Positions 25,821 through 35,785 of a DNA stretch of 64,000 nucleotides are shown piece by piece. The position numbers and the translations under genes are program-made. The notes beneath the pieces were generated by a model. It saw nothing but the letters and a program-made list of their open reading frames with translations. It made no database searches and was not told the origin of the DNA. Location: assembly GCA_949281375.1 (NCBI GenBank), contig CASDLT010000022.1, positions 62,001 to 126,000 on the forward strand. The letters run 5' to 3'. This DNA is from an uncultured Nitrosomonas sp. GTDB taxonomy: Bacteria; Pseudomonadota; Gammaproteobacteria; Burkholderiales; Nitrosomonadaceae. Each line of letters starts with the position of its first letter. Within the stretch, counting starts at the first letter, position 1.

Positions 25821-26731
25821 GCAGGCTCCTTGTTCTTACGCATCAACTTGATAAAAACATCCTCCAAATCCGGTTGTTGCAAGTGCATTTCCACAATCTG
25901 AACCTTTGACGCACGCAAGGCTGACAGAATAACTTCGATATGCGCATAATCTTCGATACGCAATTCATGCAATCCATGCATCTGAGCAATGCGTAACGGA
26001 TGCAGGGCTGATGGCAGATCATCCGGTAGAATTTTCAATTTGACGCTCTGCCCCGAGGTCATGGTGCCGATCAGATTTTTCGTGCTATCCAGCGCGATGA
26101 TTTTTCCCTGCTTCAGCATTGCAACCCGGTTACACAGGGTTTCCGCTTCTTCCAGGTAATGGGTCGTCAATACGATGGTATGGCCTTCTTGATTGAGCTT
26201 TTTGATGAAATCCCATAGTGTCTGGCGCAACTCGACATCAACTCCAGCTGTGGGTTCATCGAGAATGATGACTGGCGGCTTATGCACCAGCGCCTGCGCT
26301 ACCAGCACTCGGCGCTTCATGCCCCCTGACAGAGCACGCAGATTGGTATCGGCCTTGTCGGAAAGATCCAGGCGTTCGATGATTTCATCGATCCAGCGAT
26401 CATTTCCAGTAATTCCATAGTAGCCCGACTGGATACGCAATATTTCGCGCACGGTAAAAAATGGATCGAATACCAGTTCTTGCGGCACCACTCCCAAATT
26501 CAAACGGGCATCCTGATAATTACTGATGACATGATGCCCCATCACAGTCACATCGCCGCTGTTGGCAAGCGAAAGACCAGCAATGATGCTAATCAACGTA
26601 GTCTTGCCGGCACCATTTGGGCCAAGCAAGGCAAAGAACTCACCACTATGGATTTTTAGATCGATATCATCGAGCGCGTGCACATGACCATAGCGTTTGC
26701 TCACATGCTTGACTTCAATGGCGGGCAACAT
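25817..26731 (-). CDS. yadG: ABC transporter ATPase (YadG-like)
   Basis: The 304-residue ATPase has Walker A GPNGAGKTT, the signature LSGGMKRRV, Walker B VIILDEPTAGVD and an H-loop TTHYLEEAE, followed by a C-terminal extension of about 80 residues, as in drug or polysaccharide export ATPases. It energises the YadH permease encoded 4 bp overlapping downstream. ATG at 26731 is preferred over a TTG two codons earlier; neither has a strong ribosome-binding site. It follows mlaB by 67 bp. Confidence 0.9.
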   Translation of the reverse strand: MLPAIEVKHVSKRYGHVHALDDIDLKIHSGEFFALLGPNGAGKTTLISIIAGLSLANSGDVTVMGHHVISNYQDARLNLGVVPQELVFDPFFTVREILRIQSGYYGITGNDRWIDEIIERLDLSDKADTNLRALSGGMKRRVLVAQALVHKPPVIILDEPTAGVDVELRQTLWDFIKKLNQEGHTIVLTTHYLEEAETLCNRVAMLKQGKIIALDSTKNLIGTMTSGQSVKLKILPDDLPSALHPLRIAQMHGLHELRIEDYAHIEVILSALRASKVQIVEMHLQQPDLEDVFIKLMRKNKEPA

Positions 26732-26798
26732 CAGCAATAAAAATCAAATGAACTTGATGTGTTAGACAAAACAGAGATAAAAAGATCAGTATATTCGG

Positions 26799-27092
26799 TC
26801 AATGAGATGATTCATCCGTAGGAATCAGTTCTTCAACTCCATATAGCTGAATTAAGCTTCCAAGATTCGGAGACAAATTGACGAATCTTATCTGACAACC
26901 CTGCAGACGCGCTGCACGCAACCATTCCAGCATCATGCTGATGACGCTGGAATCGACTTGTGTGATCTGTTGCAAATCAACCACCCGAAGAGGTCGATCG
27001 AAAAATGTCTTTCCCTGTTGGGTCATAGCAGCGACATTATCAATCGTGATAGGGCCTTGCACAATCATTTCTTCATGATTACAGAAAATCAT
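26799..27092 (-). CDS. mlaB: STAS-domain protein MlaB
   Basis: The 97-residue protein is a single STAS domain with the IDNVAAM start, a core strand VVDLQQITQVDSSVISMMLEW (quoted here as TQVDSSVISMMLEW) and a Ser-Ser at the site typical of MlaB. MlaB binds the ATPase MlaF and stabilises the MlaFEDB complex. It is the last mla gene, 32 bp after mlaC. Confidence 0.88.
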   Translation of the reverse strand: MIFCNHEEMIVQGPITIDNVAAMTQQGKTFFDRPLRVVDLQQITQVDSSVISMMLEWLRAARLQGCQIRFVNLSPNLGSLIQLYGVEELIPTDESSH

Positions 27093-27124
27093 TGCGTTAT
27101 GCTCAGACTCAGAATGATAGCGGG

Positions 27125-27745
27125 TTATTTTTTACCTTCCAGAGACTTGTTCTTATCGGATAATGTTTTCAATAGGCCTTCGATACCGCCCTTGCGAACC
27201 TGGCTGTTGAATGTGCTGCGATAATTGGTCACCAGACTGACACCTGAAACCGTGACATCATAGACTTTCCAGCCATCAGGTTTTTTTTCCATGTTGTAAT
27301 CAATCGGTACCGGTTGTTTGCCATTTCCTTGAATGACAACTGTGCGCACGGTGGCTTCATTGCCATCAGCCGATGGATGCGCCGGATTGACCTTGATCGT
27401 TTCATCATGATAGGTCGTCAACGCATTGGAATAGGTACGCACCAATAAAGTACGGAACTCATCCACCAGCTTGGTTTGCTGTTCCGGTACCGCAGTTGAC
27501 CAATGCTGACCCATCGCCAGTTGAGTCATGCGGGTAAAATTGAAATGCGGCAGGATTTTTGTCTCAATCAAATCGAGCATTTTATCTTTGTTGCCGTTTC
27601 TCAATTCTGCATCTTTATTAATGATCTCAATCACTTCTCTCATTGTCTTATCAACCAGACGGTCCGGCGACAGATCCATCGCCCATGATGGAAATACCAA
27701 AGCACAAGACCACAAGAATGCCATTAACCTAATCAATTTGTTCAT
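27125..27745 (-). CDS. mlaC: Phospholipid-shuttling periplasmic protein MlaC
   Basis: The 206-residue protein has a signal peptide (FLWSCALVFPSWAMD), then the MlaC (Tol-Tol/Ttg2D) fold with IIETKILPHFNFTRM-like sequence, LVRTYSNALTTY and the conserved DVTVSGVSLVTNYRSTF. MlaC ferries phospholipids between the outer-membrane MlaA complex and the inner-membrane MlaFEDB complex. GAGGAAAT precedes the ATG at 27745. No mlaA gene is seen next to this cluster. Confidence 0.92.
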   Translation of the reverse strand: MNKLIRLMAFLWSCALVFPSWAMDLSPDRLVDKTMREVIEIINKDAELRNGNKDKMLDLIETKILPHFNFTRMTQLAMGQHWSTAVPEQQTKLVDEFRTLLVRTYSNALTTYHDETIKVNPAHPSADGNEATVRTVVIQGNGKQPVPIDYNMEKKPDGWKVYDVTVSGVSLVTNYRSTFNSQVRKGGIEGLLKTLSDKNKSLEGKK

Positions 27746-27814
27746 TATTTCCTCACCAAGAATTTAATTATCACGCAATACTAAACCAATCAATGTCAAA
27801 TTAACACACTCGGC

Positions 27815-28276
27815 TCATTTCGATTCAGATGCCTTATCGAACATAAAACGTCCGATCAATTCCTCAAGCACCATCGCTGAGTTTGTTTTGATGATTTTAT
27901 CACCATCTTTCAGGATGGCTTCATCCCCTCCAGCAGCCAATCCGATATATTGCTCACCGAGTAAACCCGACGTCAGGATACTGGCAAAAGTATCTTTCGG
28001 AAAAGTAAAGCGGCTGTCCACGCTCATAGTTACCAATGCATCATAGGTTTGTGTGCTGAATTGAATGTCGGTGACTCGGCCTACGACGACACCAGCGCTT
28101 TTTACCGGAGCACGAATTTTCAGCCCGCCGATGTTCTCGAAATTACCGGTGATCAGATAACTTTGAGAAGGATTATAGGCATTTAAATTACCCACCTTGA
28201 GACTCAAAATCATCAACGCGATGACCCCCATCACCACAAACAATCCTACCCACAAATCCATTGTTGTGCGCTGCAT
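27815..28276 (-). CDS. mlaD: MCE-domain protein MlaD
   Basis: The 153-residue protein has one N-terminal membrane segment (about 7-26) and a single MCE domain (about 38-115, with VKSAGVVVGRVTDIQF and TSGLLGEQYIGLAAGG). MlaD forms a hexameric ring on the periplasmic face of the MlaFEDB transporter and passes phospholipid. The start shares one base with the mlaE stop (TAATG), showing tight coupling. Confidence 0.94.
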   Translation of the reverse strand: MQRTTMDLWVGLFVVMGVIALMILSLKVGNLNAYNPSQSYLITGNFENIGGLKIRAPVKSAGVVVGRVTDIQFSTQTYDALVTMSVDSRFTFPKDTFASILTSGLLGEQYIGLAAGGDEAILKDGDKIIKTNSAMVLEELIGRFMFDKASESK

Positions 28277-29073
28277 TAACTGACTCCTCTAAACATGAAC
28301 GCAGTCAAAATAAAATCCAATCCGAGAATCACCAGGGATGACGTCACAACGGTCCGGGTCGTGGCGCCAGAAACACCCTCAGCCGTCGGCGTTGCATCGT
28401 ATCCTTCGAATACCGCGATCGCAGTCACTGCGACACCAAAAAAGCAACTTTTGATGAATCCATTCAAAATATCGAATCTGAAATCCACCGCGCTTTGCAT
28501 TTGCGACCAGAATGAGCCTTCATCCACACCGATGAAGACCACGGTCACCAAATAACCTCCGTAAACGCCCATCACTGAGAAGATGGCGGCCAGCAACGGC
28601 ATCGAAATGACACCCGACCAAAAGCGCGGTGCGACCACTCGCGCGATGGGATCCACCGCCATCATGCCCATTGCTGCAAGCTGTTCGGTGGCTTTCATTA
28701 AGCCGATTTCAGCAGTGATGGCTGAGCCTGCGCGGCTGGCAAACAATAACGCCGCCACCACCGGCCCCAATTCACGCACCAATGACAGCGCCACCAATGT
28801 GCCTACGGCAGATTCCGATCCATATTTCTGCAATGTTTCATAACCTTGGAGTCCCAGAACCATGCCAACGAACAGGCCCGAAACGACAATAATGATCAGT
28901 GACAATACGCCGGTGAAATACAATTCGCGGATGACCAGATTAAAACGCCGCAGGCTGGTGCCCGATTTCAATAACACCAGCACAAAAAAACGGCTGGCGT
29001 AACCCAATCGCCAGATGCCTTCGATCGCGCGGTGGCCAATTTTTCGGATCGATGAGATGAGATGCCTAAACAA
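28276..29073 (-). CDS. mlaE: Phospholipid ABC transporter permease MlaE
   Basis: The 265-residue permease has about five or six membrane segments and the MlaE core: YFTGVLSLIIIVVSGLFVGMV, the SESAVGTLVALSLVRELGPVV region (quoted as ALSLVRELGPVVAAL) and FASRAGSAITAEIGLMKATEQ. I chose TTG at 29073 because GGAGAA lies seven bases upstream, it overlaps the mlaF stop by eight bases and gives the usual length. An ATG at 29151 would add 26 odd residues inside mlaF. Confidence 0.92.
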   Translation of the reverse strand: MFRHLISSIRKIGHRAIEGIWRLGYASRFFVLVLLKSGTSLRRFNLVIRELYFTGVLSLIIIVVSGLFVGMVLGLQGYETLQKYGSESAVGTLVALSLVRELGPVVAALLFASRAGSAITAEIGLMKATEQLAAMGMMAVDPIARVVAPRFWSGVISMPLLAAIFSVMGVYGGYLVTVVFIGVDEGSFWSQMQSAVDFRFDILNGFIKSCFFGVAVTAIAVFEGYDATPTAEGVSGATTRTVVTSSLVILGLDFILTAFMFRGVS

Positions 29074-29878
29074 CGCGATTCTCCAAATCCAGATCTTTCG
29101 AATAAGTTTGCGCGGGATAATGAAATGGCACCGGGCCGTCTTCCTCGCCATGAATGAACTGATGCACGAACGGGGCTACCGAATCCTTCACTTCTTTCGG
29201 CGTGCCATGGGCAGCAATGACTCCATCGGCGATGAAATACACATAATCAACGATTTTCAGAGATTTTTGAACATCGTGCGTGACAACGATCGACGTCATG
29301 CCCAGCGCATCGGTCAATCGACGAATCAGGTTTCCAATTACGCTCAATGAAATGGGATCTAGGCCGGTGAATGGCTCATCGTACATGATCAACATCGGAT
29401 CCAGTGCGATAGATCGTGCCAATGCCACACGCCGTGCCATGCCGCCGGATAATTCATTCGGCATCAGATGGTGGGCTCCCCGCAACCCCACGGCGTGCAG
29501 TTTCATCAATACCAGATCGCGTATCATCGACTCCGGTAGATTGGTATGCTCGCGCATTTGAAACGCGACATTGTCGTACACCGACAGATCGGTAAACAAG
29601 GCGCCGAACTGAAATAACATGCCCATTTTGCGCCTCAACCTGAACAATGCATCGCGATCCAATTCATGCACCACTTCTCCGGCGAACTTCACGTACCCGG
29701 CCGTCGGGCGAATCGCCCCGCTGATCAAGCGAAGCAAAGTCGTTTTACCCGAACCGCTGCCCCCCATGATGGCAACCACCTGACCACGCTGCATGGTCAT
29801 ATCGACACCCTTCAAAATCGGGCGCGTGTCATAGGAAAAGCTGAGGCTTCTGGCCTCAATTAAGGTTTCGGATGGCAT
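29066..29878 (-). CDS. mlaF: Phospholipid ABC transporter ATPase MlaF
   Basis: The 270-residue ATPase has Walker A GGSGSGKTT (about 39-47), a Q-loop in GMLFQFGALFTDLSV, the signature LSGGMARRV, Walker B LIMYDEPFTGLDP and an H-loop VTHDVQ, all typical of MlaF. It drives lipid transport by the MlaFEDB complex that keeps phospholipid out of the outer leaflet of the outer membrane. It heads the leftward mlaFEDCB-yadGH-bolA run. Confidence 0.95.
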   Translation of the reverse strand: MPSETLIEARSLSFSYDTRPILKGVDMTMQRGQVVAIMGGSGSGKTTLLRLISGAIRPTAGYVKFAGEVVHELDRDALFRLRRKMGMLFQFGALFTDLSVYDNVAFQMREHTNLPESMIRDLVLMKLHAVGLRGAHHLMPNELSGGMARRVALARSIALDPMLIMYDEPFTGLDPISLSVIGNLIRRLTDALGMTSIVVTHDVQKSLKIVDYVYFIADGVIAAHGTPKEVKDSVAPFVHQFIHGEEDGPVPFHYPAQTYSKDLDLENRVV

Positions 29879-30039
29879 GCTAAACGGTAAAATCTAGTTG
29901 GAGAAAAAGCGAATGAACGGCAATCCTGGTAGTGTGGGTAATGAATTAAAACATTTCAAATGATGGAAGATGATCGATGAATCTCTCGCTGCTTTCGATA
30001 TTATCATCAATACGGGTATTTGGACGGATTTTAACTAAA

Positions 30040-30072
30040 AAACGCATGTTCATGAATGGTTAAAATGCGTTT
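30040..30072. repeat. 8-bp inverted repeat in the mlaF-nuclease divergent gap
   Basis: AAACGCAT (30040-30047) faces ATGCGTTT (30065-30072) with a 17-base loop in the 291-bp gap between mlaF (leftward) and the nuclease gene (rightward). It could be an operator or a hairpin in a leader. The rest of the gap shows nothing clear. Confidence 0.35.
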
Positions 30073-30169
30073 GAAGATTTCAAATTAAATGCATTGAACA
30101 AAATTATGGCATTATGCTTGCCATACCCGATATGAACTTTTCTTCCCGACAATCCATTATATTTCTTAC

Positions 30170-30997
30170 ATGTGGCGTAGTTTCATACATTGTCTCATTG
30201 TCTGTGTCATCTCATCCACTGCGGTTGCCACCGAAATTTACCGCAGCGTCGATGATAAAGGCCGAGTTACTTATTCTGATCAGGCTACGCGTGGTGCCCA
30301 GCAGGTACAGATTGCCGGTTCGAGCAACCGGCAGTTGCAGCATGTGGTTCGGGTTTATGATGGCGATACGATTATTTTACAAAATGGCAAGCATGTCCGG
30401 TTATTGGGTGTCAATACGCCCGAGATTGAAAGCCGTCACCAGGTAGAGGAACCCGGCGGTGTAGCTGCCAAACAGTGGCTACAAGCTCAATTGCCAGGCA
30501 ACAGTAAAATTTATCTTGAATTCGATCAGGTCAGACACGACAAATACAAGCGCTTACTGGCGTATATCTATTTGCCGGACGGCGAGCATCTCAATCTTGC
30601 CCTTTTGGAAAAAGGGCTGGGAACCGTCAGCATCATTCCACCGAACGGACGTTACGCTGATGAATTGATCCGGGCGCAACAACATGCGGAAAAAAACAAA
30701 CTGGGCATTTGGTCGATGCCGGAATATCAATCCCGACCGATTACGGAAATTTCCAGTCACAGCAAAGGTTGGCAACGATTCACCGCTACACCCATAAACC
30801 TTCGCAAGGGCAAGAAATATACACGTCTCATCATCAACGATAAAACCGATATACGCATCGCAAATGCCAATGTGCATTTGTTTCCCGAATTAACTGATTA
30901 CTTGGGAAAAGCAGTCGAGGTTCGCGGCTGGGTGGCGCGCAATAAGGATCATTACACGGTTCTGATCAGTCATCCAAGCGCATTGATCATGCAATGA
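30170..30997 (+). CDS. Staphylococcal-nuclease-like (thermonuclease) protein with DUF4124 domain
   Basis: The 275-residue exported protein has a signal peptide (about 1-21), a DUF4124 segment (EIYRSVDDKGRVTYSD) and an SNase domain (about 60-180) with VYDGDT, HVRLLGVNTPE and DKYKRLLAYIYL. These supply the Asp, Arg, Glu and second Arg of the nuclease site, but the second calcium-binding Asp (DTPE in the classical enzyme) is Asn here. The C-terminal 80 residues form an extra beta-rich domain. The role may be nutrient scavenging of DNA, RNA, or cell-wall-linked nucleic acid; not certain. ATG at 30170 lacks a good ribosome-binding site. Confidence 0.85.
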   Translation: MWRSFIHCLIVCVISSTAVATEIYRSVDDKGRVTYSDQATRGAQQVQIAGSSNRQLQHVVRVYDGDTIILQNGKHVRLLGVNTPEIESRHQVEEPGGVAAKQWLQAQLPGNSKIYLEFDQVRHDKYKRLLAYIYLPDGEHLNLALLEKGLGTVSIIPPNGRYADELIRAQQHAEKNKLGIWSMPEYQSRPITEISSHSKGWQRFTATPINLRKGKKYTRLIINDKTDIRIANANVHLFPELTDYLGKAVEVRGWVARNKDHYTVLISHPSALIMQ

Positions 30998-31145
30998 TGC
31001 TGGCAGCATCCTGCCATCTGAACTTATTCGACTCTCTTACTCAATTCAACCCGATTCCACGATTACCCCGTGTGATTCAACGTACAGACATTTTCAAGCT
31101 GCCGAGATTATCGTGAAAACCTACTCAAACTGATAGGAGATCATC

Positions 31146-31223
31146 ATGACTTCACAGGCAATTGAAGCCAGCAAGAGCAAAAAAGATCCTGATAAAAATA
31201 AAACTCCAGGACGTAAAAAATAG
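31146..31223 (+). CDS. Candidate 25-residue basic peptide
   Basis: ATG at 31146 has AGGAGA (31135-31140) at ideal spacing and opens a 25-codon frame ending TAG. The peptide is rich in lysine (MTSQAIEASKSKKDPDKNK, then TPGRKK). The stop is followed at once by GGTTTTTTTTAAAAACC, a terminator-like symmetry, which supports a tiny transcribed gene. I do not recognise it. Confidence 0.45.
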   Translation: MTSQAIEASKSKKDPDKNKTPGRKK

Positions 31224-31954
31224 GTTTTTTTTAAAAACCCGTAACCACTAAGAATGGGTTTCCGAATCCAAATGCTATAATTTTGAGCGAATCGCACCGT
31301 TTCCGGCGCTCGTGAGTTCATAAACGCAGTTTTACTAATCAGCAGGTCAATGATGCCCGGGGCCAGTTAGCTGATTAAAAAACATCGCTCGCGTATGTGC
31401 ATCAACTGTTGTTCAACGCTGCGGACAAGAAACCCACTAATCCTTCATTCCAGATGCAGGGATTAATGACATGAGCATTGCTGAATTCTGATTTCGTTCA
31501 ATATGCTGACGATGATAGTATGCAAATAGCAGACCATGAATGATCGGTTCCTAATTGCCGTGTTGCTGACACTGCCCGAAATGCAATTGAAAAAAATAGA
31601 TTTGAGCGCGGTAGTGGGTTTTTCTTTACTACTCGATTACTGCTCCGCACGAGCTAGCAAACAACCTGACGAATGGATAAATGAGTAAAATCGTTCTTGG
31701 CCTGAGATGACATCGAACAATTCTACTCATCGTTACAAACAAACTCAGCTCTAACAGTTCATACCGCTAGGTTACAAAATATTCAAGCTGATATAGCCAT
31801 CCGATTACACATCAATGTGCTGACTATACGGTATGCCTTCTAGCTAGCAGTACTAGAAAGTGGATATATCTTAGAATAAATTGGGAATTCCTATATGTAC
31901 GGTCTCCCACACAATAATTAATTTCGCAAATTTTCAATTCAGTGGATCATGGCC
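31224..31954. other. Long non-coding stretch downstream of the large RTX gene
   Basis: About 730 bp without a recognisable gene. It contains AAACCC facing GGGTTT near 31236-31261, and TAATCAGC (31336-31343) facing GCTGATTA (31370-31377), the second followed by an A-run that would make a leftward T-run on the 5' side, so neither is a clean terminator. Short frames such as one reading AYVHQLLFNAADKK exist but lack starts; this may be decayed coding sequence. Confidence 0.4.
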
Positions 31955-34831
31955 CTAGAACACTACGATTTCTGCATGCGTCAAAGCTAGGCCAGTACCG
32001 ATTATGGCGATTTGTATGGCGCCGCCCGTACCATTACCGTTTGCATCATATATCAACGCACCGGTAGCACTGTTGTAAATGATATGGTCATTGGCATCCA
32101 GCGCTTTGGCGCCCAACCTAAACTGACCAGCCGCAAGCACACCTGGATCACACAACGCGGTGAAGACGCTGTTTTCCAGTTGGATCGTATCATCAGCCAC
32201 ATGATAATCGGTAATCACATCCACCGGGCCTTTGCTGGTAAACCTGAAAATATCATTGCCTGCACCGCCGGTTAATCGATTGGCACCATAGCCGCCATCC
32301 AGGATGTCATTTCCTCCACCTCCATTCAACTGATTAGCGGCAGAATTGCCCGTTAACACATTCGATAGGCCATTGCCTGTGCCGTTGATTGGACTGGAAC
32401 CGGTCAGAATCAATTTTTCAACATTGGCAGACAGGCTGTACGTAATGCTGCTGCTGACAGTATCGATACCTTCATTCGCGTTCTCGATCACCACATCGCG
32501 GGTATTCTCGACAAACAGCGTGTCATTGCCCAATCCGCCGATGAGCGTATCCGCTCCCGACCATCCTCGCAGAACATCATTGCCCGCGCGTCCCTCCAAG
32601 ATGTTATAGGTCGGATTGCCCGTCAACGTATCGCCAAATTTTGAACCGATGAGATTCTCAACCCCGGTCAATGTATCCCGGCCAGCGCCACCGGTATTTT
32701 GCGCAGTCGTGATGTTCAAAGAGACAGTCACAGGCCCGGTAGCTGATTCATAGTTGACGGTATCATTGCTTGAGGTTGTGCCCTTCAGGATGGTGTTGCC
32801 GGGAGTGCTGGTCAGTATCGCGGTGAAATCTTTCGAGCCACTAAGCGTCGGTGCCACGTTATCGGTAATACTGGCTTTGATCGAGAATGCACCAGAAAAA
32901 TGGAGAGCTGGCTTGAATATCACGCCCGCCAACAATGCATTCACATCTGCAATTTCGCCACTGGCTTTCCATTCCCCTGTTGCTGCACTGTAGCTGGAAG
33001 TCACTGCACCCGACGTGGCTGTGCTCAGCTTACCAGCAGCGGCATTCGACAATGTCAATGTGGCCGTTACCGCCTTACTACCGGCATCATCGATGATAAT
33101 ATCCTTCAGATTCAGTGGTGTATCCTTGGTGTAGTTTTCTGGGACCGTGAGATTACTTACGTTCGGAGCAGCGTTATTGATGTATAGTGATTCCCAGGGG
33201 CTGATATTGCCATACTGATATGTACCTGTGAGGTAGGCATCCATATCGCCATCGCCATCCATATCTACAAAGCTCAACGTATCGATTGAAGCACGAAAGA
33301 AACCATCCGGCAGTCCAAAAGTACTGAAACCGACATCTGAAAAAACCGGATTCTTGGTTGTTCCCGTATTCCGAAAAAAATGAGTGGCGTCAGTAAACGC
33401 ATCGAGATCACCATCCTTATCGATATCAATAAATGCCGGGTTGGAACCGCTAAGTCCGAACGAATCAGCTTTAGGTTGAGCAAATACTGGCTTGTTCTGC
33501 GTCCCCACGTTCTTGAAAAAAAGATTGTTCACGAAGAGGTCCAGATCACGATCACCATCTATGTCTATGAAAGTAGGCTCGGCATAGCTGTTGATAGTGT
33601 TTAAACCAAACGGATTAGCCATAGGAGCGGCAAATCGGGGAGCATTGTCAGTTCCTGTGTTGCGAAAAAACATCATATTACCCGCGTCATTTCCGATGAA
33701 TGCATCGAGATCGCCATCATTATCGATATCTGCAAACGCTGGGCTTGCGAATCCCCCTACATCTTTCAAACCGAATGCATTGCTCAGCGGAGAAGCAAAA
33801 ACGGCCTGCTTAGCGGTACCGATATTTTTGAAAAAAAGTGTATTACCGGCTGTTTTACCACCGTAGGAATATCCCAGACCGACAAAGGCGTCTAAATCTC
33901 CATCACCATCGATGTCTACAAAAGCCGGATCGGAAAAATAGCTGACTTGATTGAAGTTAAATGAATTGCTGAACGAAAAATGCGGAAGGGTTCCAGCACC
34001 GGCATTCTGAAAATATGCGATATTACCACTGGCATCCCCAATCAATGTGTCACTATCGCCATCACCATCGATATCAGCAAAAGTAGGATTGATGATGTAG
34101 CCACCCGCTTCATTTAAACCAAAGGAGTTTTTACTATCGAAATAGAATAACGGATTGTTGGATGTTCCTATATTCCTGAAAAATTGTAAGCCACCACCGC
34201 TGCTATAATGCTGCATGCCGACGAATGCATCCAAATCGCCATCACCTTCAATGTCTACAAATGTTGGAAAGGAATATCCATTGACTTCCTTTAATCCGAA
34301 GGGATTGGGTTGCGGAGAAGCTGAAAATGCTGGATGACTGGCTGTCCCGGTATTTTTGAAAAATAATATCTCGCCACCATAGTTTCCGGCAAAGGCATCA
34401 AGATCGCCATCGCCATCGATATCAACGAAATCGGCATTTCCCAGCGTTCCTTTTGTGCTCAACCCGAACGGGTTTGAAATGTGCGCGGTAAACAACGGAT
34501 TCACAGCTGATCCTATGTTCCGATAGAATATAGTCGTACCATCCACCTTGCCGGCCAATGCATCAAGATCGCCATCATTGTCGATATCGACCAGCTTTGG
34601 ATTGGTTGCGCCTGGTTTGAGTCCAAAAGGATTAACCAAAGGAGCTGCAAAAGTCGGATTCTTGGCTGTTCCTGTGTTGCGATAGAACAATGTATTACCG
34701 TCACCATTACTGATAAAACCATCCAAATCACCATCTCTGTCGATATCGGCAAAATATGGTCCTGATACACTGCCCACGTCACTCAGACCCAATGGGTTCA
34801 TACCCTTAAAGTTAAAAACAGGATCAGACAT
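31955..34831 (-). CDS. Giant secreted VCBS/FG-GAP repeat protein with RTX tail
   Basis: The 958-residue protein begins with ten tandem repeats of about 45-55 residues (about 1-535), each with a calcium loop such as DIDGDGDLDAF, then an LFFKNTGT segment and a closing NPFGL turn, a VCBS/FG-GAP-like propeller array. A cadherin/Ig-like region follows (about 540-680), then RTX nonapeptides (GGLGNDTLFV, GGGGNDILDGG, GGAGNDIFRF) and a C-terminus ending HAEIVVF, as in type I-secreted proteins. Likely roles are calcium-dependent adhesion or surface matrix. AGGAAA precedes the ATG. No type I secretion genes lie in the window. Confidence 0.87.
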   Translation of the reverse strand: MSDPVFNFKGMNPLGLSDVGSVSGPYFADIDRDGDLDGFISNGDGNTLFYRNTGTAKNPTFAAPLVNPFGLKPGATNPKLVDIDNDGDLDALAGKVDGTTIFYRNIGSAVNPLFTAHISNPFGLSTKGTLGNADFVDIDGDGDLDAFAGNYGGEILFFKNTGTASHPAFSASPQPNPFGLKEVNGYSFPTFVDIEGDGDLDAFVGMQHYSSGGGLQFFRNIGTSNNPLFYFDSKNSFGLNEAGGYIINPTFADIDGDGDSDTLIGDASGNIAYFQNAGAGTLPHFSFSNSFNFNQVSYFSDPAFVDIDGDGDLDAFVGLGYSYGGKTAGNTLFFKNIGTAKQAVFASPLSNAFGLKDVGGFASPAFADIDNDGDLDAFIGNDAGNMMFFRNTGTDNAPRFAAPMANPFGLNTINSYAEPTFIDIDGDRDLDLFVNNLFFKNVGTQNKPVFAQPKADSFGLSGSNPAFIDIDKDGDLDAFTDATHFFRNTGTTKNPVFSDVGFSTFGLPDGFFRASIDTLSFVDMDGDGDMDAYLTGTYQYGNISPWESLYINNAAPNVSNLTVPENYTKDTPLNLKDIIIDDAGSKAVTATLTLSNAAAGKLSTATSGAVTSSYSAATGEWKASGEIADVNALLAGVIFKPALHFSGAFSIKASITDNVAPTLSGSKDFTAILTSTPGNTILKGTTSSNDTVNYESATGPVTVSLNITTAQNTGGAGRDTLTGVENLIGSKFGDTLTGNPTYNILEGRAGNDVLRGWSGADTLIGGLGNDTLFVENTRDVVIENANEGIDTVSSSITYSLSANVEKLILTGSSPINGTGNGLSNVLTGNSAANQLNGGGGNDILDGGYGANRLTGGAGNDIFRFTSKGPVDVITDYHVADDTIQLENSVFTALCDPGVLAAGQFRLGAKALDANDHIIYNSATGALIYDANGNGTGGAIQIAIIGTGLALTHAEIVVF

Positions 34832-35785
34832 AATTATTATTTCCTATAAGAGATAGAATAAATTAATGCGTTACTCGTGCTCAGTTGATGATAATTTTCA
34901 TCAAATAATCGCCTTCATTGATCATATGGATGACTTCATCCATCGTTCGTTAAAAATCCACTTTATTTTTTAGAGCACGCCATGCATGACTAATTCATAG
35001 ATTTGCAATTACTTGAATCTGAGTATTTCAATTAAATACGAATGACTGATCCAATGACGTGTTTTATTGCACATGAACATGTAGATTGTTCCTGCAATAA
35101 ATCACCCCCATAAACGATACCTAGTCACATCGGTTACTACTTACATCAGGAAATGACAAGGAAAACTTTTGAAGAAATTACGATGGATCTTTCCAAAGCA
35201 ATTTTGCACGCCAGTTTTCATTGCCATTTAATGTTAGCCATTAAGCTTCATTCAGAATGAACCACGCTAATTATTCTGAAAATCAATCATTGAGCATAGT
35301 TTTGGCAAACTAATAAGTAAATAAGAGAATCCTTATTTCTTCCTAAGCCTTTTCTTAGTACATCGCTCATAACCGCTGTGTTTGCGCTCGATGATATCTG
35401 CACAGATAACCGATCCAACATATTAATGACCGCACCCAGATTACGCTTTTTAAGGCTTCGCAGTACAGAATTACAGGAAGTCGCTTTGGGTACTGCTTGA
35501 GAAGAACCGAGGGTGATCTAGCAGGGAAGAAAAGCCCAGAGCCACATGAATAGACAGCTTGCAGAAGTGGGCTATTGAAAGAAGAATGGCTTTAATCACC
35601 TACAAAATCAGTAGCCATAAAAAAGGCCTCATTTGAAGAGGCCTGATACGCAAAAGTTGAGCGAAATTGACACCAATGACACTCAGCTTATAAATTTTCT
35701 GATAAGAAGGGCATCGGCTTAGCGAAGACTTATCATTTATCCAAAAACGAGCGTTCAGTAAATGAAGATGAAGTTCCTGCAAGGT
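34832..35785. other. Long non-coding stretch between the large RTX gene and bcp
   Basis: About 950 bp, AT-rich at the left, without a gene that I can support. It holds the promoter of the RTX gene and, at 35620-35645, the terminator of the ccm-bcp run. A frame near 35440-35560 reads amino-acid-like but has no start or known motif. Confidence 0.4.
35620..35645 (-). terminator. Intrinsic terminator of the leftward ccm-bcp transcript
   Basis: Read leftward, AGGCCTC and GAGGCCT form a seven-pair stem (35639-35645 with 35625-35631) followed by a run of T on the minus strand (A-run 35620-35625 on the plus strand). It lies 140 bp after the bcp stop and is the best-formed terminator in the window. 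Confidence 0.8.

Noticed and set aside
30995..31009. GATGCTG-G-CAGCATC palindrome after the nuclease gene as terminator
   Set aside because: It has a one-base loop and no T-run; not enough for a terminator call.
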